Below are positions 1 to 9,139 of a stretch of 64,000 nt of DNA, piece by piece (the stretch's first letter is position 1; each line of letters starts with the position of its first letter). Position numbers and translations under genes: made by a program. Source of the stretch: Niveispirillum sp. (GTDB lineage: Bacteria > Pseudomonadota > Alphaproteobacteria > Azospirillales > Azospirillaceae). The stretch lies in contig NZ_JAGOGJ010000004.1 of the NCBI RefSeq assembly GCF_017996735.1, positions 62,001 through 126,000 of the forward strand. Reading direction: 5' to 3'. Under the pieces are notes generated by a model. The model saw only the letters and a list, made by a program, of their open reading frames with translations. It had not been told where the DNA came from and did no database searches.

Positions 1-3
1 TCG

Positions 4-1032
4 ATGAAGATCCATCCCAGCATCCCCCTGCGCCTGATCCTGCCGCTGGACGCACCGGCAGCCGCCCTGCCGCCGGCACAAACGCCGGTGGTGCGGTTGT
101 CGGGCACGACCATGGGCACCTATTGGTCCGTGGCGGCCATCGCCCCGAAGGGGCCGGAGCCGCTGAGCCTGCGTCGGGGGATCGTCGCCATCCTGGACCG
201 GGTCGTGGCGGTGATGAGCCATTGGGAACCGGCCAGCGACCTTTGCCGCTATAACCGCGCGCCGCAGGGTTGGGTGAGTGTGGACCCGATGCTGTCGGAC
301 GTTCTGTCGGCCGCACTGACGGTGGCGGCAGACAGTGGCGGGGCCTGTGATCCGGCCATCGGCGGACTGGTCGATGCCTGGGGTTTCGGGCCGCCCGGCC
401 CCGTCACCGGCCCGCCGGAGGAGGGGTATATCCAAACCCTGCTGTCCGGTCCGCGCTGGACCGACCTGCGGGTACAGCCGGGGCGGATCTGGCAGCCGGG
501 CGGCCTTCGCCTGGATCTGTCGGCCATCGCCAAGGGTTACGCCGTGGACCTTGTCGCCCGTTTTCTGGACGAACAGGGGGTGATGAGCCATCTGGTCGAT
601 ATTGGCGGCGAGTTGCGGGGGTGGGGCATCAAGCACGATGCCACGCCCTGGTGGGTCGATCTGGAACAGGCGGCGGGCCGCGACGGCCGACCGGGCGGTC
701 GCGCCAACCGGATCGCGCTGCATGGTCTGTCGGTGGCGACCAGCGGCGACAGCCGCCGCTTCATGGTGGGACAAGACGGGCGGCGCCTGTCCCATACGCT
801 GGACCCCAGAACCGGTTGGCCGGTGCCCGATGATCTGGCAGCGGTGACCGTGCTGCATACCGACTGCATGATGGCTGACATGCTGGCCACGGCCCTGACC
901 GTGATGGGCGCTGATGCCGGTCCCACCTGGGCCGCCGAACGCGGCATCATGGCCCTGTTTGTCCGGCGTCGGGGGAATGGGATCACCGAAACAGTGACGC
1001 CTGCGCTGGCAGCGCTGGTGGAGGATGCGTGA
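4..1032 (+). CDS. apbE: FAD:protein FMN transferase (ApbE family)
   Basis: ApbE-type flavin transferases move FMN from FAD onto a Thr of a target flavoprotein, using Mg2+, usually outside the cytoplasm. The 342-residue product shows the family blocks in order: TTMGTYW (35-41), DLSAIAKGYAVD (171-182), SVATSGD (243-249), HTLDPRTGWP (264-273) and the Mg-site block DCMMADMLATAL (287-298). No lipobox is visible and the signal peptide is not clear. The ATG sits at the window edge, so an upstream start cannot be excluded. The stop overlaps the next start by one base (TGATG), so it is translationally coupled to the flavodoxin-type reductase. ApbE, such a reductase and DUF4198 proteins are commonly grouped in iron-linked loci. 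Confidence 0.93.
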   Translation: MKIHPSIPLRLILPLDAPAAALPPAQTPVVRLSGTTMGTYWSVAAIAPKGPEPLSLRRGIVAILDRVVAVMSHWEPASDLCRYNRAPQGWVSVDPMLSDVLSAALTVAADSGGACDPAIGGLVDAWGFGPPGPVTGPPEEGYIQTLLSGPRWTDLRVQPGRIWQPGGLRLDLSAIAKGYAVDLVARFLDEQGVMSHLVDIGGELRGWGIKHDATPWWVDLEQAAGRDGRPGGRANRIALHGLSVATSGDSRRFMVGQDGRRLSHTLDPRTGWPVPDDLAAVTVLHTDCMMADMLATALTVMGADAGPTWAAERGIMALFVRRRGNGITETVTPALAALVEDA

Positions 1033-2486
1033 TGGACCCGCTGAGCCAGCGCTATCTCTGGGCCGGGCTGGTAATGGCAATCTATGCCCTGTTCTGCGCG
1101 GTCATTTTCCGCCGGCATGCCCTGCGCAACCGCCCCGTGGGTGTGGGAGAGGGTATCCTGGTCGCCTATGCATCCCAGACCGGATTCGCCGAAAACCTGG
1201 CCCGGCACACGGTCGCTGGCCTGATCGGGGCTGGCCAGTCGGCCTGGGCCGAAGCCATCGACCGCATCGATGCGGCCCGCCTGTCGGGACTGACCCGCGC
1301 CCTGTTCATCGTTTCCACGACGGGGGAGGGTGATGCACCTGACCACGCGGCCGGCTTTGTGCGGCGGGTCATGGGCGCGTCGGCACCGCTGCCGACCCTG
1401 AAATACGGGCTGCTGGCGCTGGGTGACCGTGATTACACGAAATTCTGCGCCTTTGGTCACGCGCTGGACGGCTGGCTGCGCCATCAGGGGGCGGTGCCGC
1501 TGTTCGACATGGTGGAGGTGGATGACGGTGATGCCGGCGCCCTGCGCCATTGGCAGCATCATCTGGGACAGATCGCCGGCCACGTGCATCTGCCCGACTG
1601 GACCGCGCCCGACTATCAGGAATGGCTGCTGACGGACCGCCGTCACCTTAACCCCGGCAGTCCGGGGGCGCCGATCTTCCATCTGCGCCTGACCCCGCCC
1701 CCGGGCGCCAAGGCCGACTGGCAGGCCGGCGACATCGCGGAGGTGGGGCCGTGCAATCCCCCCGACCTGATCGCCGCCGCCCTGGTCGATGCCGGGGGCG
1801 ACCGGGCCGAGACCCGTGACGGCACAACCCGCCCCCTGTCGCACTGGCTGGCCGAAACCATTCTGCCGGCGGGGCGGGAACCCTTGCCGCACCGGGAATA
1901 TTCCATCGCCTCTCTGCCGGCCGACGGCACCCTGGACCTTGTGGTGCGGCGCATGGCGGGACCGGACGGACGCTTGGGGCTGGGGTCGGGCTGGTTGACG
2001 CGGCATGCCCCGATCGGCGGCCCGATCCGGCTGCGTCTGCGCCGCAATCCCGGTTTTCACCCGCCTGTTGACGACCGGCCCCTGATCCTGATCGGCAATG
2101 GCACCGGCATCGCGGGCCTGCGTGCCCATCTGAAGGCGCGGGCGGCGGCAGGCTACGGGCGCAACTGGCTGCTGTTCGGGGAGCGCACGGCGACACATGA
2201 CAGCCTGTTCGCCGATGAACTGGCCGCGTGGCAGGCCTCGGGCATGCTCACCCGCCTGGACCGCGCCTTTTCCCGTGATGGCGACCGTCCCGTCTATGTC
2301 CAGCACCTGCTGGCCGCAGCCGGCGACACGGTTGCCCGATGGGCGGAGGATGGTGCCGCCCTCTATGTCTGCGGCAGCCTGGAGGGCATGGCCGCCGGAG
2401 TGCATGCGGCCCTGACCGATATTCTGGGGCCGGAGATGCTGGAAGAAATGGCCACACAGCGGCGTTATTGCCGCGATGTCTATTGA
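1032..2486 (+). CDS. membrane-anchored flavodoxin/FAD/NADPH reductase (sulfite-reductase-flavoprotein-like)
   Basis: About 484 residues. An N-terminal membrane helix (about residues 9-27) is followed by a flavodoxin domain beginning with the FMN-loop motif YASQTGFAENLA (about 46-57) and containing STTGEGDAPD. After this come an FAD-binding domain with REYSIASLP and an NADPH domain with LIGNGTGIAGLRAHL. It ends in a near-canonical aromatic C-terminus (RRYCRDVY). This is the CysJ/P450-reductase architecture, but with a membrane anchor and a shortened connecting region, as in reductases found with PepSY/ApbE iron-uptake genes. An in-frame GTG at 1029 exists, but the ATG at 1032 overlapping the apbE stop is the better start. 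Likely role: supplying electrons for ferric-siderophore reduction or a periplasmic flavoprotein. This is inferred from family and neighbours. It is probably not the CysJ partner of the sulfite reductase encoded downstream. Confidence 0.85.
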   Translation: MDPLSQRYLWAGLVMAIYALFCAVIFRRHALRNRPVGVGEGILVAYASQTGFAENLARHTVAGLIGAGQSAWAEAIDRIDAARLSGLTRALFIVSTTGEGDAPDHAAGFVRRVMGASAPLPTLKYGLLALGDRDYTKFCAFGHALDGWLRHQGAVPLFDMVEVDDGDAGALRHWQHHLGQIAGHVHLPDWTAPDYQEWLLTDRRHLNPGSPGAPIFHLRLTPPPGAKADWQAGDIAEVGPCNPPDLIAAALVDAGGDRAETRDGTTRPLSHWLAETILPAGREPLPHREYSIASLPADGTLDLVVRRMAGPDGRLGLGSGWLTRHAPIGGPIRLRLRRNPGFHPPVDDRPLILIGNGTGIAGLRAHLKARAAAGYGRNWLLFGERTATHDSLFADELAAWQASGMLTRLDRAFSRDGDRPVYVQHLLAAAGDTVARWAEDGAALYVCGSLEGMAAGVHAALTDILGPEMLEEMATQRRYCRDVY

Positions 2487-2522
2487 TCCCCTCGTGACTC
2501 TCACTGACGGATTTGAATTGAT

Positions 2523-2541
2523 AATAAGAATGATTCTTATT
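2523..2541. promoter_or_regulatory. Fur box (ferric uptake regulator operator)
   Basis: A 19-bp near-perfect palindrome, AATAAGAAT-G-ATTCTTATT, lies inside the AT-rich stretch 2519-2546 within otherwise GC-rich DNA. It matches the style of the classical Fur 19-mer. It sits 33 bp upstream of the ATG of the DUF4198 gene and just after the reductase stop, so iron-dependent repression of the DUF4198 gene is expected. Confidence 0.85.
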
Positions 2542-2573
2542 AATAAGTGAGGGCATCTTTCACGGAGACCATC

Positions 2574-3353
2574 ATGCACCGTCCCGCCGCCGCCCTTGCC
2601 GTCCTGCTGCTGATCGCCGGCCCCGCCGCCGCGCACACGGGCTATCTGAAACCCAACCTGTTCAACACGCCGCAGCGGGATCACATCACCGTGGAGGGGG
2701 CGTTCGCGGAGGAAATGTTTGTTCCCGACGTGGTGATGAAGGCGGATGATTATCATGTCGTCACCCCCTCGGGCGCCAAGGTGAAGCTGCCCGCCGTCAC
2801 CTATCTGCGCGATCTGGCCCTGTTCGAGGTGGACCTGCCGGAGACGGGTACCTACCGCATCTCCACCGGCGTGCGGGAAGGGGCGAAGCGCAAGATGGCG
2901 CTGGTCAATGGCAAATGGGAACCGCTGCGCGAGCGGGAGGGGGCGCCCGCCGGAGCCCGCGTTGCCGAAGCGCAAAGCATCACCCGGTCGGATGTCTATG
3001 TCAGCAAGGGACCTGCCAGCGACAAGGCGCTGACGCCGGCCGGCACGGGGCTGGAAATCATCCCGCTGGCGCATCCCAACCGCCTGGATGCCGGGGCCGC
3101 GCTGCCGGTGCGGTTGCTGCTGGATGGCAAGCCGGTGGCGGGTGTCGCCATCAGCCTGCACGGTCCCGGCCTGCCGGATGAGGAGCATGCCAAGGCCGTG
3201 ACGGTAACCACCGACAAGGATGGCAAGGCCAGCATCGCCCTGCCCGGGGAAGGCGCCTTCCTGTTGCTGGCCCGGCACCGGGTAGAGGCCGCGGACGGCC
3301 CCGTGGCGGTGAAAAGCCACAGCGCCACCCTGACCTTCGCCGTGGGCGCGTAA
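2574..3353 (+). CDS. DUF4198 family exported protein
   Basis: About 259 residues from the ATG at 2574. An in-frame GTG at 2547 would put the Fur box tail in the start region, and only the ATG gives a clean signal peptide (MHRPAAALAVLLLIAGPAAA, then HTG). An ACGGAG ribosome site lies 8 bp upstream. The mature protein starts with the His-containing HTGYLKPNLF segment typical of DUF4198, an Ig-like/beta-sandwich periplasmic family often found with TonB receptors, ApbE and PepSY proteins. The exact biochemical role is unknown. A metal- or siderophore-linked periplasmic role is suggested by the family and the Fur box. It probably forms its own transcription unit. Confidence 0.85.
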   Translation: MHRPAAALAVLLLIAGPAAAHTGYLKPNLFNTPQRDHITVEGAFAEEMFVPDVVMKADDYHVVTPSGAKVKLPAVTYLRDLALFEVDLPETGTYRISTGVREGAKRKMALVNGKWEPLREREGAPAGARVAEAQSITRSDVYVSKGPASDKALTPAGTGLEIIPLAHPNRLDAGAALPVRLLLDGKPVAGVAISLHGPGLPDEEHAKAVTVTTDKDGKASIALPGEGAFLLLARHRVEAADGPVAVKSHSATLTFAVGA

Positions 3354-3438
3354 AAGAGAACCGGCACCATCGCCATATACACCTTCCGGTATCGTCTCTG
3401 CTAAGCTGCCCGGAGGATCAACACCGGGAGCGGGTGGA

Positions 3439-4548
3439 ATGCTGACGGGCACGGCCGGGTTGCTTCGGCTGCTGGGCGAGGGGAACAGCCGGGGCACGGC
3501 CGTGGTCGTGGACCTGGCGGAGGTTCCCTATGCCGAGAACCCGCTGTTCCGGCAATCCATCGTGCATCTGCTGGACAGTTTTGCAGCGCAGTTCCAGCCC
3601 GAAGTGGTGGATGTCGGCCGTTACACTCAGGTTTTCCTGTTCGAGACGACGAACGCCCATCCTTTCATCAACAAGTTGAAGGCGGTGGCCGCCGATTTTG
3701 CCGAACAGCATATGGGAGCGCCGCGCTTCACCATCCACCATCTGCCGCACGATGCCAGCCGGCTGGCCGCGCTGTTGAAGCGTGTGGCGCCCATGACGGT
3801 GGAGGAACCGCCCCCGACCCTCAGCGCGGCCGAGCAACAGCAACTGGCTGCGGTGCATAAGCTGGCGGTTTACGAGCAGGTGTTGGGCGGGGCCGACGTG
3901 TCGGCCCTGGTGCGGGAAAGCCCGGTCTGGCGCCGGGGACGGGACGGGCGCTGGGAGCTGGAATTTGCCGAGGTCACGGTGGCGCTGGACCATCTGGAAC
4001 GGGCCGTGGGCACGCCGTTGCGCCGCGATCCCTGGCTGTTGCAGCAGATTACGCCCGTCCTGGACCGCCGCGTCATCCGGCATTTTCAGCATGAACCGTC
4101 ACGGCTGGCCACACCGCACAGCCTGAACCTGCAATGGCGATCCGTTCTGGGACCGGTATTCCTGGAATTTGTGCGCGACCTGACCTATGACCAGCGCCGC
4201 AACATGATCGTCGAGATATCGGCCCTTGATGCCGACCTGACGGCGGATGGTCTTGCCGATGCCGTGGATACGCTGCGCCTGTGGGATTGCCGTGTCGCCA
4301 TCGATCATCTGTCCCTGCGCCATACCGACCCCGGCTATCTGCCGCTGAATGCGCTGGATTATCTGAAGCTGGACATTGGCGGCCTGCCGCTGGATGCCGA
4401 CGGGGCGGCACCGCCGCTGCCCGGCTGGATGGTGGCGTTCGGGGTGGACCGGATCGTCGCCATCCATCCGCGCAGCAATGAGGCGTTGCGGGCGTGTTTG
4501 ATGCTGGGGCTGGGGCTGGTTGAGCAGCGTGACCGGCCGGTCGGGTGA
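3439..4548 (+). CDS. degenerate EAL-domain-like protein
   Basis: 369 residues with no signal peptide. The C-terminal half (about 230-369) reads like an EAL fold: IVEISALDADL, then a helix ending in LRLWDCRVAIDHLSLRH, then NALDYLKLDIGGL, in the order of the LELTE, Lr..G..ialDDFG and l..d.iKiD blocks. The catalytic EAL tripeptide, the DDFG pair and the conserved metal ligands are not preserved, so c-di-GMP hydrolysis is unlikely. It may act as a c-di-GMP sensor or protein-interaction module. The N-terminal part (1-220) was not recognised. The gene stands between the Fur-controlled DUF4198 gene and a small exported protein whose GTG/ATG start region abuts its stop. Confidence 0.45.
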   Translation: MLTGTAGLLRLLGEGNSRGTAVVVDLAEVPYAENPLFRQSIVHLLDSFAAQFQPEVVDVGRYTQVFLFETTNAHPFINKLKAVAADFAEQHMGAPRFTIHHLPHDASRLAALLKRVAPMTVEEPPPTLSAAEQQQLAAVHKLAVYEQVLGGADVSALVRESPVWRRGRDGRWELEFAEVTVALDHLERAVGTPLRRDPWLLQQITPVLDRRVIRHFQHEPSRLATPHSLNLQWRSVLGPVFLEFVRDLTYDQRRNMIVEISALDADLTADGLADAVDTLRLWDCRVAIDHLSLRHTDPGYLPLNALDYLKLDIGGLPLDADGAAPPLPGWMVAFGVDRIVAIHPRSNEALRACLMLGLGLVEQRDRPVG

Positions 4549-4556
4549 GGGGAACG

Positions 4557-5054
4557 ATGACGCGTTTGCTGGTGCTGCTACTTCTGTCCATAGTGGCCTC
4601 ACGCAGTGGCGCGAAGGAAATTGCACCGACGCCCGAGCATTGCTTTGTCGAGAAAATATACGATACGGCGCCGGTCATGGCGTATGTCGGAGATCGCAAA
4701 TGTCTGGCATTTGAACCGGCAAGAGTAATGACGGGTATCTGGATCAACCAGTTTGAAGGATCAATCTTTCGCGAAAATGCGAAGATAATGGCTGAAGCCA
4801 ATGTCAGCCGGCACAATGCATGGCTGCAATTTGATGAAGAAACCCAGATGCCGGATGGTTTTAAACCTGTGGCTGGGCATGGTTACCGGCTCCGATTTAT
4901 CGGCCTCATACCAAAGGCAGGTCAGTCCAGTCAGTATGGTCACTTAGGCATGTGGAAGCGGATGGTTCTGGTCGATCGCGTGATCGCCTGGGAGGACCTT
5001 GGGTCGTTCAATCCTTGTGGGGAAGCAAGGAGGGCGGCCGGGCTGTGCCAGTAA
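4557..5054 (+). CDS. small exported protein of unknown function
   Basis: 165 residues from the ATG at 4557. A GTG at 4545 overlaps the upstream stop, but GAGGGG at 4547-4552 is well placed for the ATG. The N-terminus MTRLLVLLLLSIVASRSGA looks like a signal peptide. Four cysteines in the mature part (EHCF, RKCL, NPCG, GLCQ) could form two disulfides, consistent with export. Codon use in the middle of the gene is visibly more AT-rich than the neighbours, which may mean horizontal origin. No family was recognised. A strong terminator follows. Confidence 0.6.
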   Translation: MTRLLVLLLLSIVASRSGAKEIAPTPEHCFVEKIYDTAPVMAYVGDRKCLAFEPARVMTGIWINQFEGSIFRENAKIMAEANVSRHNAWLQFDEETQMPDGFKPVAGHGYRLRFIGLIPKAGQSSQYGHLGMWKRMVLVDRVIAWEDLGSFNPCGEARRAAGLCQ

Positions 5055-5089
5055 CCTCGGGCTTGATGCGATAGCCAGGGTGACAATGT

Positions 5090-5130
5090 AAAAAAAGGCC
5101 CGTGTGGGTTTCCCCACGCGAGCCTTTTTT
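5090..5130. terminator. bidirectional Rho-independent terminator
   Basis: A hairpin formed by A6GGC...CGTGTGGG, loop TTT, CCCCACGCG...GCCT6, with an A-run on one side and a T-run on the other. It lies between the plus-strand small exported protein and the minus-strand end of cysNC, and can serve both. Confidence 0.9.
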
Positions 5131-5142
5131 ATCAGGTCTGGA

Positions 5143-7089
5143 TCAGATGCCGACGGCGTGACCGTCAGCCTGGCTCAGGGCGAAGTGGCGGCGGATATGG
5201 GCGACCAGCACTTCATTGCTTGTCGGGATATCCATCTCCGACGTGTCCAGCACCAGATCGGGCTTCACCGGCGCCTCGAACGGGGCCGAAACGCCGGTGA
5301 ATTGCTGGATCTTGCCGGCCTGGGCAGCGGCATAAAGGCCCTTGGGGTCGCGGGCGGCACAGGTGGAGACGTCCGCCTTGACCCAGACCTCATGGAAGCC
5401 CTCGCCAATCGTGGCGCGGGCCAGATCGCGCAGTTCGACGGTGGGGGAGATCAAGCTGACCAGCACGACGCTGCCCGTCTCCGCCATCAGCTTCGCCACC
5501 TCGGCCACGCGGCGCACATTCTCCAGCCGTTCGGCGGGGGAGAAGCCGAGATCCTTGTTCAGGCCCTTGCGCATATTGTCGCCATCCAGCACGGCCACGC
5601 GCCAGCCATCATCGAACAGACGCCGCTGCGTGCCCATGGACAGGGTAGACTTGCCGGCCCCAGACAGGCCCGTCAGCCAGATCACGCCACCACGATGGCC
5701 GTTACGCGCCTCGAACGCCTCGCGGTTGACGGAGCTGTTCACGGCGGTGACGGGGCCGGTCACGGTAACATTGGCGGCGGCCCCCAGCACGATGCAGCCG
5801 CCGACAATGCGACCACCGCGCGCCAGACCGGCACGGCCCGTGATGGGCAACTCGCCGGCATGGTCAAAGGCGATGGGAGCCGAGGAGCGCAGCACGATCT
5901 CCGCGATACCGCCCTGACCCAGTTCGGAGCCTTCGCCGTCGGTCAGATGTTCGACATCCACCAGACGCTCGAACTTCTCCACCACCACCGGATGTTCGGA
6001 AGTGGCCAGACGCAGGCTGATGCGGCTGCCGGCCGTCAGGCTTTCCGGGTCCAGCCAGAAGGCGCGGACGCGGATGGTGGTGGCGATATGCGGCATGTGG
6101 CCGGCAAGCGCGATGATCTGCCCGCGGTTCAGCGCCGCATCCTCGATGAAGGAGACGGCGACCGATTGTCCGGCCCGCGCCTCGTTCACCGGGCCCTTGC
6201 CGGCATCGATGCTGGCCACCGTGGCAGGCTGGCCGGTCGGCGCGATTTCCACCTTGTCGCCGATCTTCAGGCGGCCCGTCTCGATACGGCCCACGGCCAG
6301 ACGGGTGTCACCCTTGCGGTACACGTCCTGGATGGGCAGGCGCAAGGCGGCTTCGGTGCGCGGGGCGGCGGGGACCAGCAGGTCCAGCGCCTCCAGCAGC
6401 GTCGGGCCGCGATACCACGCCATCTTGTCCGACCGGTCGGCGATATTGTCGCCATGACGGGCCGACAGCGGGATCACGTAAAGCGGTTCGATGCCCAGCT
6501 TCTGCAGATAGTCGCTGACATCGCCGGCGACACCCTTCCAGGCGTCTTCGGCATGGCCGACCAGATCCATCTTGTTGACGGCCACGATCACCTTGCGCAC
6601 GCCCAGCAGCGACAGGAGATAGGCATGGCGTCGCGTCTGTTCGGAAATGCCGCGTTCGGCATCGGTGACCAGGACGGCGGCGTCGGCAGCGGCGGCCCCC
6701 GTCACCATGTTGCGCAGGAATTCGCGGTGGCCCGGCGCATCGATGATGACATAGGGGCGCTTGGGCGTCCTGAACCAGATGCGCGTGGTGTCCAGCGTGA
6801 TGCCCTGGTCACGCTCGATCTGCAGCGCGTCCAGCAGGAACGACCATTCCATATGCAGACCGCGCTGCTCGGACACTTTCTTCAGTTCCGCCAGACGGCC
6901 CTCGGGCAGGCTGTCGGTATCGTGCAGCAGGCGGCCGATCAGCGTGGACTTGCCATGATCGACATGGCCGACAATGACGATGGGGTAGGGGGCCAGCGGG
7001 GCCTTTTTCACAATTCCACCTTGGGACGGTGTCGCGGCCGACAATGTATCGATCCGGAGTGCGGCGTTCGCCATAATCTTTACATCCAC
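5143..7089 (-). CDS. cysNC: bifunctional sulfate adenylyltransferase subunit 1 / APS kinase
   Basis: 648 residues, last gene of the sulfate operon. The N-terminal CysN GTPase (to about residue 450) has the P-loop GHVDHGKST (41-49), DAPGH and NKMD, followed by EF-Tu-like beta domains. It activates the CysD adenylyltransferase. The C-terminal CysC kinase has GLSGAGKST, the [15 protein letters not shown] block and RENVRR-like residues, and phosphorylates APS to PAPS. The fusion is the NodQ-type arrangement. An ATG 15 bp inside (MANAAL) is an alternative start; the first ATG lies 3 bp past the cysD stop. PAPS formation is puzzling beside a CysH of the APS-reductase type (see findings). Confidence 0.96.
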   Translation of the reverse strand: MDVKIMANAALRIDTLSAATPSQGGIVKKAPLAPYPIVIVGHVDHGKSTLIGRLLHDTDSLPEGRLAELKKVSEQRGLHMEWSFLLDALQIERDQGITLDTTRIWFRTPKRPYVIIDAPGHREFLRNMVTGAAAADAAVLVTDAERGISEQTRRHAYLLSLLGVRKVIVAVNKMDLVGHAEDAWKGVAGDVSDYLQKLGIEPLYVIPLSARHGDNIADRSDKMAWYRGPTLLEALDLLVPAAPRTEAALRLPIQDVYRKGDTRLAVGRIETGRLKIGDKVEIAPTGQPATVASIDAGKGPVNEARAGQSVAVSFIEDAALNRGQIIALAGHMPHIATTIRVRAFWLDPESLTAGSRISLRLATSEHPVVVEKFERLVDVEHLTDGEGSELGQGGIAEIVLRSSAPIAFDHAGELPITGRAGLARGGRIVGGCIVLGAAANVTVTGPVTAVNSSVNREAFEARNGHRGGVIWLTGLSGAGKSTLSMGTQRRLFDDGWRVAVLDGDNMRKGLNKDLGFSPAERLENVRRVAEVAKLMAETGSVVLVSLISPTVELRDLARATIGEGFHEVWVKADVSTCAARDPKGLYAAAQAGKIQQFTGVSAPFEAPVKPDLVLDTSEMDIPTSNEVLVAHIRRHFALSQADGHAVGI

Positions 7090-7092
7090 TTC

Positions 7093-7908
7093 TTACAGGT
7101 AACCAGTCGCGCGCAGCCGTTCGAACGCATCTTCGGCCTCATGGTCCATGGACCGGCCGGCGCGTTCGGGCGTGCGCGTGGTTTCAAGCTCGTCGATGAT
7201 CTCGTCGATGGTGCTGGCATTGCTGTCCACCGGGAAGGTGATGCCGATTTCACCCAGCGACCGGAAGCGCTTGCCATCCTTGGCGAAATAGAGCGGCACC
7301 AGGGGGATTTCCTCCCGCTTGATGTAGCGCCAGACGTCAACCTCGGTCCAGGCCAGCAGCGGATGCACGCGGGTATGGGTGCCGGGATGGCGTTCGATCG
7401 TGTACTGGTCCCAGAATTCGGGCGGCTGGTGGGCCGCCTGCCAGGCGCCGTCCAGCCCGCGCGGGCTGAAGATGCGTTCCTTGGCGCGGGTGGCCTGCTC
7501 ATCACGGCGGATGCCGGTGATCAGCCCGTCGAACTGATACTTCTCCAGGGCGGCGGCCAGACCCAGCGACTTGCGGGCCGCGATGCGCGTGCCAGGCGGC
7601 AGGGTCGGGTCCGTCATCTCGATGGGCGGGCACTCATCCTTGATCAGGTTGAGGCCCCATTCTTCGGCATAACGGTTCCGGAACTCATAGCTTTCCGGGA
7701 ATTCCAGGCCGGTATCCAGGTGCGCCACGGGGAAGGGCAGTTCGCCCATGAAGGCCTTGCGGCACAGCCAGATCAGGACGTTGCTGTCCTTGCCCAGCGA
7801 CCAGAGCAGGCTCAGACGCTTCAGGCGCACACGCGCCTCGCGCAGGATATAGATGCTCTGGGCTTCAAGCTGGTCGAGATGGTCGAGATGTTGATCGGTG
7901 CTGCTCAT
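7093..7908 (-). CDS. cysD: sulfate adenylyltransferase subunit 2
   Basis: 271 residues from the ATG at 7908, whose last base overlaps the cysH stop (TGATG). A longer in-frame reading exists but would overlap cysH. CysD is the catalytic subunit that makes APS from ATP and sulfate, with the CysN GTPase as partner. The family blocks are present: LLWSLGKDSNVLIWL (PP-loop ATP site), AHLDTGLEFPESYEFR, ITGIRRDEQATRAKERIFS and the C-terminal region rich in charged residues. Tight spacing on both sides supports a single operon with cysH and cysNC. Confidence 0.96.
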   Translation of the reverse strand: MSSTDQHLDHLDQLEAQSIYILREARVRLKRLSLLWSLGKDSNVLIWLCRKAFMGELPFPVAHLDTGLEFPESYEFRNRYAEEWGLNLIKDECPPIEMTDPTLPPGTRIAARKSLGLAAALEKYQFDGLITGIRRDEQATRAKERIFSPRGLDGAWQAAHQPPEFWDQYTIERHPGTHTRVHPLLAWTEVDVWRYIKREEIPLVPLYFAKDGKRFRSLGEIGITFPVDSNASTIDEIIDELETTRTPERAGRSMDHEAEDAFERLRATGYL

Positions 7909-8633
7909 CAGGAGGCTCCCACCAGATTTGTTGCGGACGAAAGCGGCAGGTGGATTCCGCATTCCGTCTTTTCCTGACCGCGCCAGCGGCCTGCTCTTAT
8001 ATCTTCACCCTGCGCGACCCGGTCTGTACAGGGCATACAGCCGATGGACAGGTATCCGTCTTCTTCAAGCGGGTGACGCGGCAGGTCATGCCGGTCAAGA
8101 TAGGCTTCCACATCGGCACGGGTATAGCCGGCCAAGGGGTTGACCTTGATCCGCCCGTCGGCCGCTTCGAACAAGGGTAGTTCGATGCGGGTCGTGGCCT
8201 GGTAACGCTTGCGGCCTGTGATCCAGGCCCCGAACGGCGCCAGACCGGCATCCAGCACACGCACCTTGCGGAAATCACAGCAAGCCGTGTTGTTGGTGCG
8301 CCAGAGCAGGCCGTCCTTGTCGTGCGCCGCTTCCGCCTCAACCGTCGGCGACAGTTCGCGCACGCCGGTCAGACCCAGCGTTTCGACCAGCTTGCGCTTG
8401 TAACGCAGGGTCTCGCCAAACAGCTTACGGGTGTTCACGAACAGCACGGGCAGCGCCTTGTCGATCTGTGCAACCTGATGCAACAAGATTGCACTTTCCG
8501 TGCCGAAGGATGAAACCAGCGCCAGTTGATCCTTGAACTCCGTTTCGATCAGGGGGCGCAGAAGCTCCACCCCCGTCAGATGACCATAGCGCGCGTTCAG
8601 GTCGCGGGCGCGGGCCTGAAGATCGGTGATCAT
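7908..8633 (-). CDS. cysH: assimilatory APS/PAPS reductase
   Basis: 241 residues. It reduces adenylyl sulfate to sulfite with thioredoxin or glutaredoxin. The PP-loop-like SSFGTESAILLH motif is at about 42-53. Two cysteine pairs, ACCDFRK and IGCMPCTDR, form the [4Fe-4S] site that marks the APS-using subclass, and the catalytic cysteine lies in KTECGIHL near the C-terminus. The E. coli PAPS reductase lacks the two pairs. Its ATG overlaps the DUF934 stop by 4 bases (ATGA), and its stop overlaps the cysD ATG. Confidence 0.95.
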   Translation of the reverse strand: MITDLQARARDLNARYGHLTGVELLRPLIETEFKDQLALVSSFGTESAILLHQVAQIDKALPVLFVNTRKLFGETLRYKRKLVETLGLTGVRELSPTVEAEAAHDKDGLLWRTNNTACCDFRKVRVLDAGLAPFGAWITGRKRYQATTRIELPLFEAADGRIKVNPLAGYTRADVEAYLDRHDLPRHPLEEDGYLSIGCMPCTDRVAQGEDIRAGRWRGQEKTECGIHLPLSSATNLVGAS

Positions 8634-9139
8634 GCCGGGACCGTGCCTTTCAGGTGACGGCGCAGCAGGGAGCTGCCTTCCTCCCGGCCCAGCGCCGGCT
8701 GGAACGCCACCGAGATTTCCTTCAGCGCATGCGCCCAGGCGGGGCCGACACGGTCCGCCGGCACCACCACCGTATCCACGCCCACACGGGTCAGGAACAG
8801 GTACTGGTCGGGGATGATATGGCCGAAGGCGCGAATCTCTCCCTTGTAATCGAACCGTTCCCGCAGTTCGCGGGCGGCAGAGAAGGCGCGGCCATCGCGG
8901 AATTTCGGGAATTCCAGGGCGACCAGCGACAGGGACCCCAGATCATCCGCGATTTCGGTCGCCAGTTGGTTGGATTTCAGCCGCACGCCCACGGCATCGC
9001 GACGGGCCGTCAGCGCGTCGCGTTCGGCGCGCCAGCGTTCCAGCGACACGATGACGGCGCCCTCGGCGGGGATGTCCTGGTCATCGGCAAGGTCGGTCCA
9101 GCGGTCGTCGATGGGCAGACCACGATCAAGCACGGGCAT
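8630..9139 (-). CDS. DUF934 protein of the sulfite-reductase operon
   Basis: 169 residues, DUF934 family. Members are almost always encoded between the sulfite reductase hemoprotein and cysH in proteobacteria, and are thought to assist sulfite reduction, although the mechanism is not established. The conserved core is visible: VALEFPKFRDGRAFSAARELRER followed by RAFGHIIPDQYLFLTRVGVD. Its start overlaps the end of cysI by 14 bases, indicating translational coupling. Confidence 0.9.
   Translation of the reverse strand: MPVLDRGLPIDDRWTDLADDQDIPAEGAVIVSLERWRAERDALTARRDAVGVRLKSNQLATEIADDLGSLSLVALEFPKFRDGRAFSAARELRERFDYKGEIRAFGHIIPDQYLFLTRVGVDTVVVPADRVGPAWAHALKEISVAFQPALGREEGSSLLRRHLKGTVPA

Noticed and set aside
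1032..2486. CysJ subunit of the sulfite reductase.
   Set aside because: It has a membrane anchor, sits with apbE rather than in the sulfate operon, and the operon has DUF934/DUF2849 and a ferredoxin-type sulfite reductase that does not need CysJ.
537..3497. A 986-residue minus-strand open frame over the apbE-reductase-DUF4198 genes.
   Set aside because: Shadow of three clear genes in high-GC DNA; no domain is recognisable.
5104..7977. A 957-residue plus-strand open frame opposite cysNC and cysD.
   Set aside because: Composition is typical of an antisense shadow; the opposite strand encodes well-conserved enzymes.
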